40,375 nucleotides of DNA from a virus. The notes below the pieces were generated by a model that saw only the letters and a program-made list of their open reading frames with translations, searched no databases and was not told the origin of the DNA. Positions 7,387-16,988 of the stretch are shown here, in pieces. The position numbers and the translations under genes were made by a program. Numbering within the stretch: position 1 is the first letter of the stretch; every line of letters starts with the position of its first letter. The DNA lies in the IMG/VR virus record IMGVR_UViG_3300017917_003325, positions 1 through 40,375 of that record; one strand, given 5' to 3'.

Positions 7387-9147
7387 ATGGCTGTAGCATC
7401 CCCACTCAATTTAGGAAGAACATCTTCATTTAGAACCACTCGGCAGGGTATTTCTAATGCAGGTAAAAGTATTCAAAATATTTCTGGAATTTTATTTCGT
7501 AAAACTAAAGTTAGAAGAGAATCTATTGCAACATCAAATCTTTTAACAAGGAAAAAAATAGAGAATGAAAATAGAGCAGAAAGAGAAACAGAAGCAGAAG
7601 CACAGAAACTTGTTAAAAGTCCAATTGGAAGACAATCGCTAGCAAATAATACTGGAGGTAGTTTTTTAGATAGAATTATAGGATTTATTGGATATACTGC
7701 TCTTGGGTGGTTTATGAATAATATTCCAACTTGGATTGGATTGGGTAAAGAATTTATTGCTAGATTGCAAAAGGCAGGGCAAATTATTAGTTCAATTGCT
7801 AATGATACGATTCGTATAGTTAATGGATTTGGTAATGTATTAGGTGCAATTGGAAAAAATATTGTATCGTTTGATATATTTGATAATTCAAAGCGTTTAG
7901 AAACTGCTTTAAATGATTTAAATGCAGCGTTTTTTGATATGAATCAACAATTTATGGATGGATTTGATTTGGTCGGAACGCCTTTGACTGAAGCAAAATA
8001 TAGTGGTGAAAATATTCCAGAATTTGGAACTGAAATTACTGAACCAGGTGCTTATCCAGAAACTCCGATGCCCTCTGGTGGTGGAGGAACTGTTAGTCCT
8101 CAAGCAGTTTATTCTTATCTAAGACAATTGGGAGTTTCTGATATACATGCTTTAGGTATTTTGGCAAATATTCAAGGAGAAAGTGGATTTCAAGTTGGAG
8201 TTTCTGAAAAAGGTGGTGGAGGTGTTGGATTATTTCAATATACTTATCCATCTAGAAAATCAGCGTTTTTAAGAGCGGTTCCTGATTATAAGACTAATTG
8301 GAAAGGTCAAATTGATTTTGCAATAAAGAGCGACCCAAATACTCCATTATATTTGAGAAAACAATTTAGTTCTCCTGAAGAAGCAGCAGATGATTTTATG
8401 AGAAACTGGGAAAATCCAAATAAAAGAGTTTATGCGGAGAGAAGAAGAAAGCATAATTCATTTATCAGATCATTTAAGGCAGGAAAAACACAACCACCGC
8501 AGGCACAAGTTTCACAATCTACCTCAGTTAGGCCGATTATAACAAGTAGATATGGTGACCCAAGAGGTGGAAGGACTCATGGTGGAACTGATCTTGCTAC
8601 TAATTATGGCACTCCGCTTAGAGCAGTTGCAGATGGTAAAATTATTGAAACTGGATGGGAAAGTGGGTGGGGATACTTTTTAGTTTATAGAGATACTTCG
8701 GGTCTTTATCATCTTTATGGTCATATGCCAAAAGGATCCTTCAAAACTAGTGGGACAGTTAAAAAAGGTGAAGTGATTGGTAAAGTCGGATCAACTGGCA
8801 GAACTAGTGGACCACATCTTCACTGGGAAATTGGAAAAAGTTGGAACGGAACTATTGGTGGAAAATTTGATCCTTTGAAAGTTTATAGTGCTAATGCACC
8901 ATTTAACAATACATCTAGTTCAGGAGCATCAGCACAAGTTGCATCAACACCATCACTCAACATACCGCAGCAGATAACACCACAAAGAACCGCACAGGAC
9001 ATTTTTGTTTTTAGTCCAGAACCTCAAACACAAATGCCTACTCCAGCACCATCAAGAGGTGGTCAGACATTTGTTGGACCTGATGAATTTACTACGTTAA
9101 ATAACTTTATCAAGAAACAACTTCTTCTAGATCTGGTATACCTATAA
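7387..9147 (+). CDS. Tail protein with tail-lysozyme and M23 peptidase domains
   Basis: 586 residues. The N-terminal ~210 residues resemble the previous protein (basic start, helical region, IIGFIGYTALGWFMNN segment, then PGAYPET near 222). A tail-lysozyme-type domain follows (about 238-375), with GILANIQGESGF carrying the likely catalytic E265 and the VGLFQYTYPSR motif. A complete M23/LytM metallopeptidase domain follows (about 383-500): HGGTD (H398, D402), HLYGH (H442, H446) and PHLHWE (H477, H479), i.e. the HxxxD and HxH zinc and catalytic residues. It should cleave both glycan and peptide parts of the host wall during tail penetration. The remainder is a Gln/Pro-rich tail. It probably replaces the lysozyme activity missing from the gp5-like protein downstream. 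Confidence 0.92.
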   Translation: MAVASPLNLGRTSSFRTTRQGISNAGKSIQNISGILFRKTKVRRESIATSNLLTRKKIENENRAERETEAEAQKLVKSPIGRQSLANNTGGSFLDRIIGFIGYTALGWFMNNIPTWIGLGKEFIARLQKAGQIISSIANDTIRIVNGFGNVLGAIGKNIVSFDIFDNSKRLETALNDLNAAFFDMNQQFMDGFDLVGTPLTEAKYSGENIPEFGTEITEPGAYPETPMPSGGGGTVSPQAVYSYLRQLGVSDIHALGILANIQGESGFQVGVSEKGGGGVGLFQYTYPSRKSAFLRAVPDYKTNWKGQIDFAIKSDPNTPLYLRKQFSSPEEAADDFMRNWENPNKRVYAERRRKHNSFIRSFKAGKTQPPQAQVSQSTSVRPIITSRYGDPRGGRTHGGTDLATNYGTPLRAVADGKIIETGWESGWGYFLVYRDTSGLYHLYGHMPKGSFKTSGTVKKGEVIGKVGSTGRTSGPHLHWEIGKSWNGTIGGKFDPLKVYSANAPFNNTSSSGASAQVASTPSLNIPQQITPQRTAQDIFVFSPEPQTQMPTPAPSRGGQTFVGPDEFTTLNNFIKKQLLLDLVYL

Positions 9148-10493
9148 TGTCGATTAAAAAGTCTATATTTGAGGAACTATTATTAGAATCAAACGATCAA
9201 ACTAGGACAATTGATATTTCTACAGGTGCAGTATCAATTGATTATTATGAAGATATTTTTTCTCCTATAATTACGACAACAATTAAAGTTGTCAATACTG
9301 GCAATACGATTGCACCAGAAGACAATCAAGATGGTGAAAAGCAATCAATTTATAATGGTCTACCACTTCGGGGTGGTGAAAGATTGTCGATGAAGATTGC
9401 AGGAAATTCATCAACAAATCCAGGACTAGATTTTTCAAAGAATGAAAAAGATTACTTATATGTTTCTAGTATTACTGATGTAATTTCAGAATCACAAAGA
9501 GAAAGTTTTACTCTCAATTTGGTATCTAGGGAAGCGATTACAAATGAGACTGTTCGAGTGGCGAGAAAATATCCCACAAGTTTATCAATTGATGAGTCAG
9601 TTAAAAAAATTCTAACTGATTATTTAAAAACTGATAAAATCGGAACTTTCGATAAGTCTTCAAACAAATATGGATTTATTGGAAATTTAAGAAAACCATT
9701 TACTGTTTTAATTTGGTTAGCATCCAAAGCAGTTCCAGTAAGTTCCGGAGATGCAACAGCAGGATTTGTATTTTATCAAACTCAGGATGGATTTCAGTTT
9801 AGATCCATAGATGGATTGATTCAACAAAAACCAAAGGCAACTTTTACATATAGTCAAACGACGGTATCATATGATGAAGAAGGAGGTAAAGTTAATAATG
9901 ACTTTAAAATTCTAAACTATATTACGGATAAGAACCAAAATCTAATTGAAAAATTAAAACTTGGAACTTATTCAAGTCAGCGTATGTTTTTCAATCCCCT
10001 TACATTTGCATTTTCAAAATATGAGGAGGGAGTTTTTAAACTTGGGGATTATGTAAATAAAACAAAAAATCTTGGAAGTCAACTTAAACTACCAAAAATT
10101 TCAAGCACTTCTAATCAAGATTTAGGTGATGCTCCAACAAGAATCATTACTGCAGTTCTTGATGTTGGAACGATGGAAAAAGACGCTTCTATTGATATAA
10201 ACTCAGATCCATCAAAATATCAATCTCAATCTTTAATGAGATATAATATTCTCTTTACTCAAACTTTAAGTATTATTGTTCCATCCAATACTAATTTGAG
10301 AGCAGGTGATATTGTTGAATGCCAGTTTCCAAAAATCTCCCAATCTGATGCCAAAGAATATGACAAGGAGCAAAGTGGACTATATATGATTAAAGAGTTG
10401 TGTCATCACTTTGATGCAGAACGATCATATACTTCCATGAAGTTGATACGAGATACATTTGGAATAAATGTAGAGGAAAAAAACGATAAATGA
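9147..10493 (+). CDS. 27: Baseplate hub protein, gp27-like
   Basis: 448 residues (T4 gp27 is 391). It begins MSIKKSIFEELLLE and has the domain flow of hub proteins of the gp27 type: a beta-barrel start with ISTGAVSIDYYEDIFSPIITTTI, then RESFTLNLVSREAITNETV and a helical insert YPTSLSIDESVKKILTDYL, and a second barrel ending LRAGDIVECQFPKIS and SGLYMIKELCHHFDAERSYTSMKLIRDTFG. The latter two are typical of the C-terminal part of phage hub proteins. As a trimer it should link the tube to the gp5-like protein encoded next. ATG overlaps the previous stop by one base; its own stop overlaps the next ATG (ATGA). Confidence 0.82.
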   Translation: MSIKKSIFEELLLESNDQTRTIDISTGAVSIDYYEDIFSPIITTTIKVVNTGNTIAPEDNQDGEKQSIYNGLPLRGGERLSMKIAGNSSTNPGLDFSKNEKDYLYVSSITDVISESQRESFTLNLVSREAITNETVRVARKYPTSLSIDESVKKILTDYLKTDKIGTFDKSSNKYGFIGNLRKPFTVLIWLASKAVPVSSGDATAGFVFYQTQDGFQFRSIDGLIQQKPKATFTYSQTTVSYDEEGGKVNNDFKILNYITDKNQNLIEKLKLGTYSSQRMFFNPLTFAFSKYEEGVFKLGDYVNKTKNLGSQLKLPKISSTSNQDLGDAPTRIITAVLDVGTMEKDASIDINSDPSKYQSQSLMRYNILFTQTLSIIVPSNTNLRAGDIVECQFPKISQSDAKEYDKEQSGLYMIKELCHHFDAERSYTSMKLIRDTFGINVEEKNDK

Positions 10494-12742
10494 TTGACCA
10501 ATCGCTGCTTAAAAGTAATTTTATTGGAAGAGACGGATTTCGTTGGTGGATTGGACAAATTCCACCATTATCCGCTATGGGTAAACAGGTAGAAGGTGGT
10601 GGATGGGGAAATCGATTTAAAGTTAGAATTATCGGTTATCATCCTTATAGTACAACAGAACTTCCCGATGAAGATTTACCTTGGGCGCAATGTTTGATTC
10701 CAACTACGGCAGGGAGTGGAGCTGCAAATTGTGTAACAGGAGTCCAATTACAACCAAGTGATATTGTTCTTGGATTCTTTTTAGATGGTGATAATGCCCA
10801 GATTCCGGTTATTCTTGCAACCTTTGGTAGAAGTGATTCAGTTCCATCAACAGACTATGCTGGACCATTTATTCCTTTTACAGGATATTCTAATAAAATT
10901 CAAGTAAATGGTGGATTGACTCCAAGTGAATCTAATGAGTTGAAAAAAACATCCAATCCGTCACCAAGAGATGTTAGTCCCGAACAAGCAAGTCAATTAA
11001 GTTCGATTGAAAAATCCATAAGTGATGCTATTGGATCTGAAATAATTCTTGCGAATACTATTAATAATACAAAAGTTTTAGGAATTAAAAATGAAGTTAG
11101 TAATTTACTCAAGAAAGTTGGAAGATTTTTAAATGGTGCAAAAAATGTCTCTCAAAAGATTAGACAAGAAATTAGAAAATCTGTAGATAAAATAGTATCA
11201 ATTGCAAATGATTTTGTTGGTAGTTCATTTAATTTTTTATATAAACAATTAGAAATTTTATTGAAAAAAGGTTTAGATCTTTTATACAAAAAAGTTTATG
11301 CTCTAGTTTTAGCAGCGACATTAAATCCAGCAGTAGCGCATCTTGCGGGAGTTGCTGCTCAAACTGCCATGGTTAACCCAGTAAAAAAAGTAGAGGAAGC
11401 ACTTTCTTGTGTTGCTGGGGCAGTTATAAGTGGATTGAAAAGTGTAGTTTCAGATTTACTTTATTCTGTTATCGATAATATAGAAAGATTCGTAACTTGT
11501 GCTTCGGATCAATTTGTTGGATCATTGCTAAACAGTATTATTGACAGAATTGAAAATGGTCTTTCTGGTCCTTTTTCTGGAATTCAAAAACTTTTACAAT
11601 TCTTCTCCAACTTTAGCGTTGGGAATACTATAAGAAGTACTATTGATGGAATTAAGTCGGTTGGAACCGCTTTTGATTGCAATCAGGACAAGAGTAGTTT
11701 TCAAGGTTTAGTAAATGAATGGGTAGTTGGATATGGACCAAAATCTAGTGGTATCGATCCGTTCCAAAATATTTTAGAGGCAATTAATATACAAAATAAC
11801 ACAACACCAATAACTGAGTTTAATCTGGCACCAACTGATAGTATTGTTCTTGACAATTTATTATCTACAGTAAGAATTTCTTCACCTGTTGATGTTAAAG
11901 ATACTAAAATTAATCTTCAATCCTTAACTAATATTTCTTCTGATGGATTATTGACTTCTGGATTCGAAATTATGAAGATTAATTCAATAAATCAGTCTAC
12001 AAATCAGGTTGTAGTTCAAAGAGCATATAGTGGAATTGCAACTAGTTATGAAGTTGGCTATGAATTAAACGTAGTTGATAATAAAGTCGAGCAGAAAAAT
12101 ACTACAACGATCATAAATCAAAATCCTTCTAATGTGTTTACAAATTCTTTAGGTAACTGTAATACTAGTGCCTTAACAAATTGTAACGCACCAATAGTTA
12201 ATATCTTTGGTGGAGGAAGTTCTGGATCCGGAGCATCTGCGATTCCATTACTAGGATCTTTTATTGAAAACACCGCGAGTATTATGGGAATTCAAGTTAC
12301 AAATGGTGGTTCTGGATATACGTATCCACCATTTGTAGAAGTTGTTGATAATTGTAATCAAGGATATGGAGCCGTTGCAAGAGCACTAATAAATGATGCC
12401 GGGCAGGTTGAATCAATCTATATTGTTTCTGAAGGTGAAAATTATCCAATTGGAGATATTGGACTTACTTCAGAATATTCCATCTCTGATGTTGTTGTTG
12501 ACTTTGGTGGATCTGGATATGAAAATGGTGATACTGTAATTGATAACTTCGGAAATACATATTCAACACAAATTGTGAATGGTGCGATTTATCAGGTTAT
12601 ACCTCTAAATAATGTAGTTCAGTCTGCTCCTATTTTGACTGTTCAAACAAAAACTGGATCTGGAGCAGTTCTTCGCCCATTACTTGCAACTCCAAACTTT
12701 ACAGGTGAAGTTCAACAAAGTATAGATTGTATTACAAAATAA
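10490..12742 (+). CDS. 5: Baseplate hub protein, gp5-like OB fold without lysozyme
   Basis: 750 residues. The first ~130 match the gp5 OB-fold as I recall it: WWIGQIPP, NRFKVRIIGYHPYSTTELPDEDLPWAQCLIPTT-type core, GVQLQPSDIVLGFFLDG and IPVILATFGR (T4 RVRVRVVGLHPP, LPWMSVIQPIT, VYGHFLDKW, GIVLGTYGG). T4 gp5 continues with a T4-type lysozyme and a beta-helix; here a long helical region (about 165-400) and beta-rich modules follow instead. No lysozyme motif is visible. The C-terminal ~180 residues carry a GSGYTYPPFVEVVD...GYGAVARALI...VESIYIVSEGENYP module also found in the fibres. The spike is a separate downstream gene. Confidence 0.85.
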   Translation: MIDQSLLKSNFIGRDGFRWWIGQIPPLSAMGKQVEGGGWGNRFKVRIIGYHPYSTTELPDEDLPWAQCLIPTTAGSGAANCVTGVQLQPSDIVLGFFLDGDNAQIPVILATFGRSDSVPSTDYAGPFIPFTGYSNKIQVNGGLTPSESNELKKTSNPSPRDVSPEQASQLSSIEKSISDAIGSEIILANTINNTKVLGIKNEVSNLLKKVGRFLNGAKNVSQKIRQEIRKSVDKIVSIANDFVGSSFNFLYKQLEILLKKGLDLLYKKVYALVLAATLNPAVAHLAGVAAQTAMVNPVKKVEEALSCVAGAVISGLKSVVSDLLYSVIDNIERFVTCASDQFVGSLLNSIIDRIENGLSGPFSGIQKLLQFFSNFSVGNTIRSTIDGIKSVGTAFDCNQDKSSFQGLVNEWVVGYGPKSSGIDPFQNILEAINIQNNTTPITEFNLAPTDSIVLDNLLSTVRISSPVDVKDTKINLQSLTNISSDGLLTSGFEIMKINSINQSTNQVVVQRAYSGIATSYEVGYELNVVDNKVEQKNTTTIINQNPSNVFTNSLGNCNTSALTNCNAPIVNIFGGGSSGSGASAIPLLGSFIENTASIMGIQVTNGGSGYTYPPFVEVVDNCNQGYGAVARALINDAGQVESIYIVSEGENYPIGDIGLTSEYSISDVVVDFGGSGYENGDTVIDNFGNTYSTQIVNGAIYQVIPLNNVVQSAPILTVQTKTGSGAVLRPLLATPNFTGEVQQSIDCITK

Positions 12743-13312
12743 ATGGCAGAAAGATCGAATCAAAATATCTATAAAAGACAATTAATTAGTTTCAATCCTA
12801 ATTTTAGAATTGATACTGCTAATCCTCAAATGGGATTGAGTGGTAGTGATGTTTATAAAATGTATGGTGTTACTGATGATGGTAATCAATCATCAATTTC
12901 TTTAAGTAGTAGTGGGAAAGTTTCTTTTTTGAATGATAGAACAATTGAAATTATTGCAGGAGAAAAAAACGAAGGAAAGAGTGTTGATATAGTTATTGTT
13001 GGTAAAAATGGTGATATTTGCATTACAGCAGAGCGAACTGGAATGGTTCGCATTAAGGCAAATAATATTATGCTTGATGCTGATGAAGATATTCACTTAA
13101 AAGCGGGAAGAAGTGTTAATATAACTTCTGGATCAGGAAGAATTTTAATGAATGGGAACAAAATTGATGTAAGTGCAATAAGTGGAACTTTAGTTGAATC
13201 TATGGGCCAGGGATTCACTTCAAGAGTATTTAAAGGAAGTTTTGTTGGTGCAGATGTGTTAAATGGTCTCGTTGGTAGTATTTTAAATACGGTAGTGGAT
13301 AAGGTTCTCTAA
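12743..13312 (+). CDS. Beta-helical central spike protein (gp5 C-terminal-like)
   Basis: 189 residues, starting immediately after the stop of the gp5-like gene. Residues ~65-150 form short repeated strands, VDIVIVGKNGDICITAERTG, MVRIKANNIMLDADEDIHLK, AGRSVNITSGSGRILMNGNK, the pattern of the triple-stranded beta-helix of T4 gp5 and VgrG spikes. The C-terminus is hydrophobic and Gly/Val-rich. It would trimerise at the tip of the hub to pierce the outer membrane. In T4 this part is fused to gp5; here it is a stand-alone gene, with no spacer bases between stop and start codons. A separate tip protein (PAAR or gp5.4 type) was not seen in the window. Confidence 0.8.
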   Translation: MAERSNQNIYKRQLISFNPNFRIDTANPQMGLSGSDVYKMYGVTDDGNQSSISLSSSGKVSFLNDRTIEIIAGEKNEGKSVDIVIVGKNGDICITAERTGMVRIKANNIMLDADEDIHLKAGRSVNITSGSGRILMNGNKIDVSAISGTLVESMGQGFTSRVFKGSFVGADVLNGLVGSILNTVVDKVL

Positions 13313-13313
13313 A

Positions 13314-16300
13314 ATGGCAGACATCACGGTATTTGGTAATGAGTCTTATTTTAATGAGGACGCCAAGTTCTTTAAAGATGTCTATATTTACGGTAATTTA
13401 TACGGAGATTTTATAAGTAGAAGTAATGGTATTTTTGAGGGGGATATATTTGTAGGTGGCAAAGCTTTATTCAATAGTGATGTTTATATTGTTGGTATAC
13501 TTACAGTACAAAAAAGATTAGATGTTGGTATTGGTGGAACAATACTGACCACAACTGATGGCAATATCGGTATAGGAAGTACAACCCCAACCAATAAATT
13601 TGATGTAATTGGTAATAGTTATATTAGTGGTAATGTTGGTATTGGGTCAACAATTCCACAGCAGAAATTAGATGTTGCGGGAAGCGTAAAGATTGATGCT
13701 CAAATTTATGATGCAACAAATAGTTCTGGGGTTATTGGAGCATTTTTAACGAAAGATGCCGAAGGAATTAAATGGACTGCTTTTGAACCAGCATTTACCG
13801 AAGGTATCTTTGTTTACAATGATGGTGTATTAGTTGGTCCAAGTTCTTACCGAGGAATTAATTTAAAAACTGGTAATATTGCAACTACTGGTATACGAAC
13901 TTCCAGCAATGCTCTTAATGTTGGTCTCGTAACAGATACAATACAAGCATTTGTAAGTCCATTAAATCCAAATGTTGCTGATATTTATGTTTTTGATACT
14001 TGGGAAATAGTTGATGGATCTACAAATATTTACAGAAATTCTAGAGTAGGAATTAATAATAGCAATCCTTTATATGATCTTGATATCACCGGAAATGCAC
14101 ATATAACACAAACTTTATTGGTTAATGGTGATGCTACTGTCAATTCAAATTTAGAGGTTGATGGAAGTACTGCTTTACATAGTACATTAGATGTTGATAG
14201 TGATACTAGACTCAACTCTAGTTTAGATGTTGATGGGGGAACTACTCTCAACTCTAGTTTAGATGTTGATGGAGGAACTACTCTCAACTCTAGTTTAGAT
14301 GTTGATGGTGCAACGACACTTAATAATACTTTAGATGTTGATGGTGCAACCACACTTAACTCTAGTTTAGATGTTGATGGGGAAACTACTCTCAACTCTG
14401 GTTTGGATGTTGATGGTGTAACCACACTTAATAATACTTTGGATGTTGATGGGGCAACCACACTTAACTCTAGTTTAGATGTTGATGGTGCAACCACTCT
14501 CAACTCTGGTTTGGATGTTGATGGAAGTGCTGCTTTACATAATATATTAACTGTTGATTCTGATACGGTATTAAAAACAACTCTTCAAGTTGGATTTGCT
14601 GGAACAGTTATTACGACTACTGGAATTGGATCTGTTGGTATCGGAACTAATGCTCCATTCAAAGATATTGATTTAGCAAAAGCAGTTTTACTTAGAAGAG
14701 CACTTTATGATAGTAATCGTAATGTAGGATATGATACCAATTTTTATCAAGTTCCTAGAGCAGTATTAACTCAGGTTGGAGTCGGAACAACTGGTCAAAT
14801 TATCAGCGGAAGATTTTTTGATGCTGCAAATATGATTCGTTTGAATCTTGATTTTATTGCAACAGAGGCAATAGGATTTTTAACAAGCACAGATTATAAA
14901 AATCCCGCATTTGTAGTTCCTGGCGTTGGTGGAGTTTCAACCTGTAGAAATGACATTAAAAAAATTCTAAAAGCAATTACTCTTGATATTACTAAAGGTG
15001 GAAACTCGCAATCAGTTGGTGCTGGATTATCTTATTACAACGGAAATACACTAATTCATATTACTGGTAACGATGTAAATGGATACTCAATTAAAGATGC
15101 TACTATTGTTGCAATCACGACTGCAGCACAATTAGCAAGATATGTAGTTAATAATGTTTCATTACCAAAATCATATCAAAGTGGAATCAATAGTATTCGT
15201 CAAGTCAAAGATTTAACTTTACAAGATGATCCCGCTGTTGGAAATAATACAAGTTTGAATGGATGCTCAAATGTAGTATCGGCAATTACTGTTTGTGCCG
15301 GTATTGTAACTACAATTATTGGAGGAACTCCATCTGCAGCACCAAATATTACATATCCTGATGGAAAAGCAATTTGGGCACCTGCAGGCGCAGATTCTAG
15401 AAACTTAATTTGGGTTTCTAAGTATGGTAATGATGATAATGGTGGAAGAACAGAAGGTGATGCAAAATTAACAATTGCCGCTGCTTGTGAAATTGCCGAA
15501 CCTGGAGATACTGTTATGATTCGTTCTGGTGTCTATTATGAAAATAATCCGATTGGATTGAGGACGGATGTATCGATAAGTGGGCAAGACTTGAGACTTG
15601 TTACAGTCGTACCTAAAAATTTGGGCAAAGATGTTTTCCATGTAAGACGAGGATGCCTGATTGAAAACATGAATTTTGCTTGTGAAACAGGAGAATCTAA
15701 TCCTGGGGGAGGAGCTGTTGCATTTCCACCAACATCTACAGACATAACATCAGGAAAATCTTATGGTGCCGTGACTGGATATACTGCTCCTGGACCTGCA
15801 ACAGAAGGTCCAAGTGGAAGGTGGAGATCTCCATATGTAAGAAACTGCACCAATTTCATGCCATTAAGTATTGGTATGAAGATTGATGGAGACCACGCAA
15901 CTGCTTCAACGATTGGGGCAGACCTCAAGTGTATGGTTTGTGATTCATTTACACAATATAATGAGGCAGGTATTGGAGTTTCTCTTACAAATAATGCATA
16001 TGCTCAGTTAGTTTCAATCTTTACAATTAATTGTGATATTGCAATATATGCAGATACTGGTGGGCAATGTGACCTTACAAACTCCAACTCATCATTTGGT
16101 AATTATGGTCTTTATGCAGTTGGTTTGGGTAGAACAGAATTTACTGCAAAAGTAAATACTACGACAACTGCGGAAGAGGATACAATAATTTTCAAGAATG
16201 TTAGTGATGGTTCTCAAGTTAGAAGACCTTATGATGGTCAGGCATTATGGTTTAAAATTAATCTTTCAAATTATAATACTGGGCAAACTGGAATTATTAC

Positions 16301-16985
16301 TGCACCAATGCAAAGATTGCAAAGTATTGGGATAGGTACTACTGGTGTTTCTGGATACAGCCAGGCTGCTCCTCCAGATATTACAATTTATGATGCCAAT
16401 ACAAATAGTACTGACCCATTAGGCCCAGAAGGAATTGTTGCTGAACTTTCACCAACAATTAATGATTCTGGAACAATTACAGCAGTTGATATAATTAATA
16501 GTGGAAGAAATTATCTTTCCTCTCAAAATATCAAAGTTAGAATTAATGGGGCTCCCACCAATAACTTAACTGCTGTGATGGAACCAATTTATTACACAGT
16601 TTCTGAAGCAACAAATCCAACACCAGTAACTGGAATCAGTACTGTAACTTTAAATGAATTTGTTCCATATCTTGTTTATGCTGAAGATGATATTGAAATG
16701 AAAAGAATCAGTAGAATTCTTACAAGTGGGCATTCATTTGAATATATTGGTACTGGTACAGACATAAATACTTCAACTCCTTTGAAGGGTGCCGTACCCA
16801 TCAAAGAAAATGAAATTGTTGCTTTAGATGGAGCTCAAATACCTTATACAAGCACTGACCAAAAAGGCAATTTTAATATTGGTGAAGGTATTCAAGTAGA
16901 CCAAACAACTGCAACAATTCGTGGAAGAGATTTTAGTAAGGCAATACAGGCAGAAGTTACACCTTTAATTCTTGCGTTGAGATAA
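13314..16985 (+). CDS. Large beta-helical tail fibre / structural protein
   Basis: 1223 residues. Domains in order: an N-terminal base (about 1-75); fibre repeats of the GIGST.P....DV.G type (about 83-125); a 12-residue tandem repeat block (278-421); a helical and mixed region; a right-handed beta-helix beginning WVSKYGNDDNGGRTEGDAKL and running through PGDTVMIRSGVYYENNPIGL to NSNSSFGNYGLYAVGLG (about 695-945); a module VDIINSGRNYLSSQNIKVRI; and a C-terminal domain with SGHSFEYIGTGTD and YTSTDQKGNFNIGEG. The beta-helix is of the pectate-lyase fold used by phage fibres for carbohydrate binding or cleavage; no catalytic residues can be named. It has no S74 chaperone. It starts two bases after the spike gene. 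Confidence 0.88.
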   Translation: MADITVFGNESYFNEDAKFFKDVYIYGNLYGDFISRSNGIFEGDIFVGGKALFNSDVYIVGILTVQKRLDVGIGGTILTTTDGNIGIGSTTPTNKFDVIGNSYISGNVGIGSTIPQQKLDVAGSVKIDAQIYDATNSSGVIGAFLTKDAEGIKWTAFEPAFTEGIFVYNDGVLVGPSSYRGINLKTGNIATTGIRTSSNALNVGLVTDTIQAFVSPLNPNVADIYVFDTWEIVDGSTNIYRNSRVGINNSNPLYDLDITGNAHITQTLLVNGDATVNSNLEVDGSTALHSTLDVDSDTRLNSSLDVDGGTTLNSSLDVDGGTTLNSSLDVDGATTLNNTLDVDGATTLNSSLDVDGETTLNSGLDVDGVTTLNNTLDVDGATTLNSSLDVDGATTLNSGLDVDGSAALHNILTVDSDTVLKTTLQVGFAGTVITTTGIGSVGIGTNAPFKDIDLAKAVLLRRALYDSNRNVGYDTNFYQVPRAVLTQVGVGTTGQIISGRFFDAANMIRLNLDFIATEAIGFLTSTDYKNPAFVVPGVGGVSTCRNDIKKILKAITLDITKGGNSQSVGAGLSYYNGNTLIHITGNDVNGYSIKDATIVAITTAAQLARYVVNNVSLPKSYQSGINSIRQVKDLTLQDDPAVGNNTSLNGCSNVVSAITVCAGIVTTIIGGTPSAAPNITYPDGKAIWAPAGADSRNLIWVSKYGNDDNGGRTEGDAKLTIAAACEIAEPGDTVMIRSGVYYENNPIGLRTDVSISGQDLRLVTVVPKNLGKDVFHVRRGCLIENMNFACETGESNPGGGAVAFPPTSTDITSGKSYGAVTGYTAPGPATEGPSGRWRSPYVRNCTNFMPLSIGMKIDGDHATASTIGADLKCMVCDSFTQYNEAGIGVSLTNNAYAQLVSIFTINCDIAIYADTGGQCDLTNSNSSFGNYGLYAVGLGRTEFTAKVNTTTTAEEDTIIFKNVSDGSQVRRPYDGQALWFKINLSNYNTGQTGIITAPMQRLQSIGIGTTGVSGYSQAAPPDITIYDANTNSTDPLGPEGIVAELSPTINDSGTITAVDIINSGRNYLSSQNIKVRINGAPTNNLTAVMEPIYYTVSEATNPTPVTGISTVTLNEFVPYLVYAEDDIEMKRISRILTSGHSFEYIGTGTDINTSTPLKGAVPIKENEIVALDGAQIPYTSTDQKGNFNIGEGIQVDQTTATIRGRDFSKAIQAEVTPLILALR
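14145..14576 (+). repeat. Twelve tandem 36-base repeats in the fibre gene
   Basis: Twelve consecutive units encode 12 residues of the form SSLDVDGATTLN, with outer units diverged (SNLEVDGSTALH, NILTVDSDTVLK). Inner copies are nearly identical in DNA (TTAGATGTTGATGG recurs). The pattern suggests a fibrous triple-helical shaft whose length can change by slippage or recombination. Confidence 0.95.
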
Positions 16986-16988
16986 GAG

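Noticed and set aside
14030-14503. Minus-strand 157-residue frame with SxVxPSTSKxELxVV repeats
   Set aside because: It is the reverse complement reading of the 36-base repeats of the fibre gene; the repetition comes from the sense gene.
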